A DNA stretch of 6,707 bases from positions 1 through 6,707 of the forward strand of contig JAUPKM010000250.1 in NCBI GenBank assembly GCA_030837445.1. The letters run 5' to 3'. A model generated the notes under the pieces. The model had not been told where the DNA came from. It searched no databases and was given only the letters and a program-made list of their open reading frames with translations. Position numbers and translations under genes: made by a program. Within the stretch, counting starts at the first letter, position 1. Each line of letters opens with the position of its first letter. This DNA comes from Actinomycetota bacterium. Lineage in GTDB: Bacteria; Actinomycetota; Actinomycetes; S36-B12; UBA10799. Positions 6,086-6,707 of the stretch are shown here, in pieces.

Positions 6086-6091
6086 TACGAT
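6086..6091 (+). promoter_or_regulatory. Candidate -10 box for a leaderless CrtA-like mRNA
   Basis: TACGAT fits TANNNT and ends 7 bases before GTG 6099, which has no ribosome site. This is the spacing expected for leaderless transcription, so the gene may be transcribed separately from the hydrolase. No clear -35 box is seen. Confidence 0.4.
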
Positions 6092-6098
6092 CGGCTGC

Positions 6099-6707
6099 GT
6101 GGACAACCAGGTCGTCGAATTCCGGGTGTGGCGGGTGCCGACGGACAAGGTGCCTTCGGCCATTCTGCATATGGCCCGGGATCGGGGACCCCTGCGGCGA
6201 ACCCCGGGTGTGACCTTCCAGAAGTTGCTTGGGACTGGTTCAGGACAATCTTTCACGCTCCGTGACGCCGACCTGCACCACTGGGCGCTGCTGACCGTAT
6301 TCGACACTCAATCCGATGCCGACCGGTTCGCCGACAACGAGCTGCTGCAGGGTTGGCAACGAATCTGCGCCGAGTCGCTCACCGTCCGGATGACGCCACT
6401 GAGTTCCCGCGGCCGGTGGGCCGGCAGGGAGCCGTTCGAACTGCAACAGCCTGCGCGGTGGCGCGGGCCGGTCGCCGCGCTGACCCGGGGGCGGGTGAAG
6501 GCGAGCCAGTGGCGTGCCTTCTGGCAGGCAGTCCCGCCGGTCGCGCTGGATCTCAACCGTCGCGCGGGATTGTTGATGAGCATCGGTATCGGCGAGGCGC
6601 CCGTTGGTCTACAGGGAACGTTCAGCCTGTGGGAGTCCGGACAGGATCTGTCCGCGTTCGCCCATCGCGGGCCCGCCCATCAGCAGGTAATCAGCCAGAC
6701 CCGGGAA
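6099..6707 (+). CDS. Spheroidene monooxygenase (CrtA)-like protein, 3' end outside window
   Basis: The frame is open for 203 codons from GTG 6099 to the window edge; the family is only slightly longer, so just the C-terminus is missing. It resembles CrtA-type monooxygenases, which in purple bacteria oxidise acyclic carotenoids. Visible family blocks are LGTGSGQSFTLRDADLHHWALLTVFD (44-69), RGRWAGREPF (104-113), GPVAALTRGRVKASQWRAFWQAVPPV (123-148) and GIGEAPVGLQGTFSLWES (163-180), followed by an H-x-x-VI block (194-198). Many non-phototrophic actinobacteria carry such genes without a spheroidene pathway, so the real substrate is uncertain and the carotenoid name should be read as a family label. 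GTG 6099 is chosen because the family-like sequence starts directly after it and a -10-like TACGAT lies 7 bases upstream. It lies 96 bases after an alpha/beta hydrolase; no phytoene synthase or desaturase is seen nearby. Confidence 0.85.
   Translation, partial: MDNQVVEFRVWRVPTDKVPSAILHMARDRGPLRRTPGVTFQKLLGTGSGQSFTLRDADLHHWALLTVFDTQSDADRFADNELLQGWQRICAESLTVRMTPLSSRGRWAGREPFELQQPARWRGPVAALTRGRVKASQWRAFWQAVPPVALDLNRRAGLLMSIGIGEAPVGLQGTFSLWESGQDLSAFAHRGPAHQQVISQTRE

Noticed and set aside
5601..6170. Minus-strand frame opposite the hydrolase
   Set aside because: It has no recognisable motif and overlaps a hydrolase with a complete catalytic triad and a good ribosome site.

Overview
The window is high-GC DNA with actinobacterial signatures: two 16-bp LexA/SOS boxes of the actinobacterial TCGAAC-N4-GTTCGA type, several GTG starts, probable leaderless promoters (a TANNNT box 6-8 bases before the start codon), and proteins whose closest remembered relatives are actinomycete families. 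I cannot name the genus from sequence alone.

Left half, minus strand (3453 down to 1): a three-gene SOS-type operon, read right to left. It holds a small DUF6504-like protein (3453-3001), a SAV_6107-like HEPN-domain protein (2944-2423) and an error-prone DNA polymerase III alpha subunit of the DnaE2 type (2414 to beyond base 1). The polymerase is truncated by the window edge, but 804 codons are open and all three catalytic aspartates are present. HEPN and dnaE2 are 8 bases apart with a good ribosome site, so they are probably co-translated. No ImuB/Y-family polymerase or ImuA gene is visible, although these usually act with DnaE2.

Middle (3454-3765): a 312-base divergent intergenic region. 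It holds a perfect SOS box (3516-3531) facing the mutagenesis operon and a second, near-perfect SOS box (3585-3600). The second box lies at the exact centre of a 48-bp imperfect palindrome (3569-3616). This palindromic operator is the most unusual DNA structure in the window.

Right half, plus strand (3766-6707): first a YbaK/EbsC-type aminoacyl-tRNA deacylase-like gene. After a gap of about 200 bases with hairpins and a possible promoter come a small protein that looks like a degenerate ABC ATPase without Walker residues, an alpha/beta hydrolase with an intact catalytic triad, and the start of a spheroidene monooxygenase (CrtA)-like gene that runs off the right edge. The degenerate ATPase and the hydrolase look like one transcription unit. 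The CrtA-like gene may have its own leaderless promoter.

The left operon would act after DNA damage, giving translesion synthesis and mutagenesis under LexA control. The right cluster looks metabolic, and its substrate cannot be read from the sequence. No tRNA, rRNA, CRISPR array or insertion sequence was seen.
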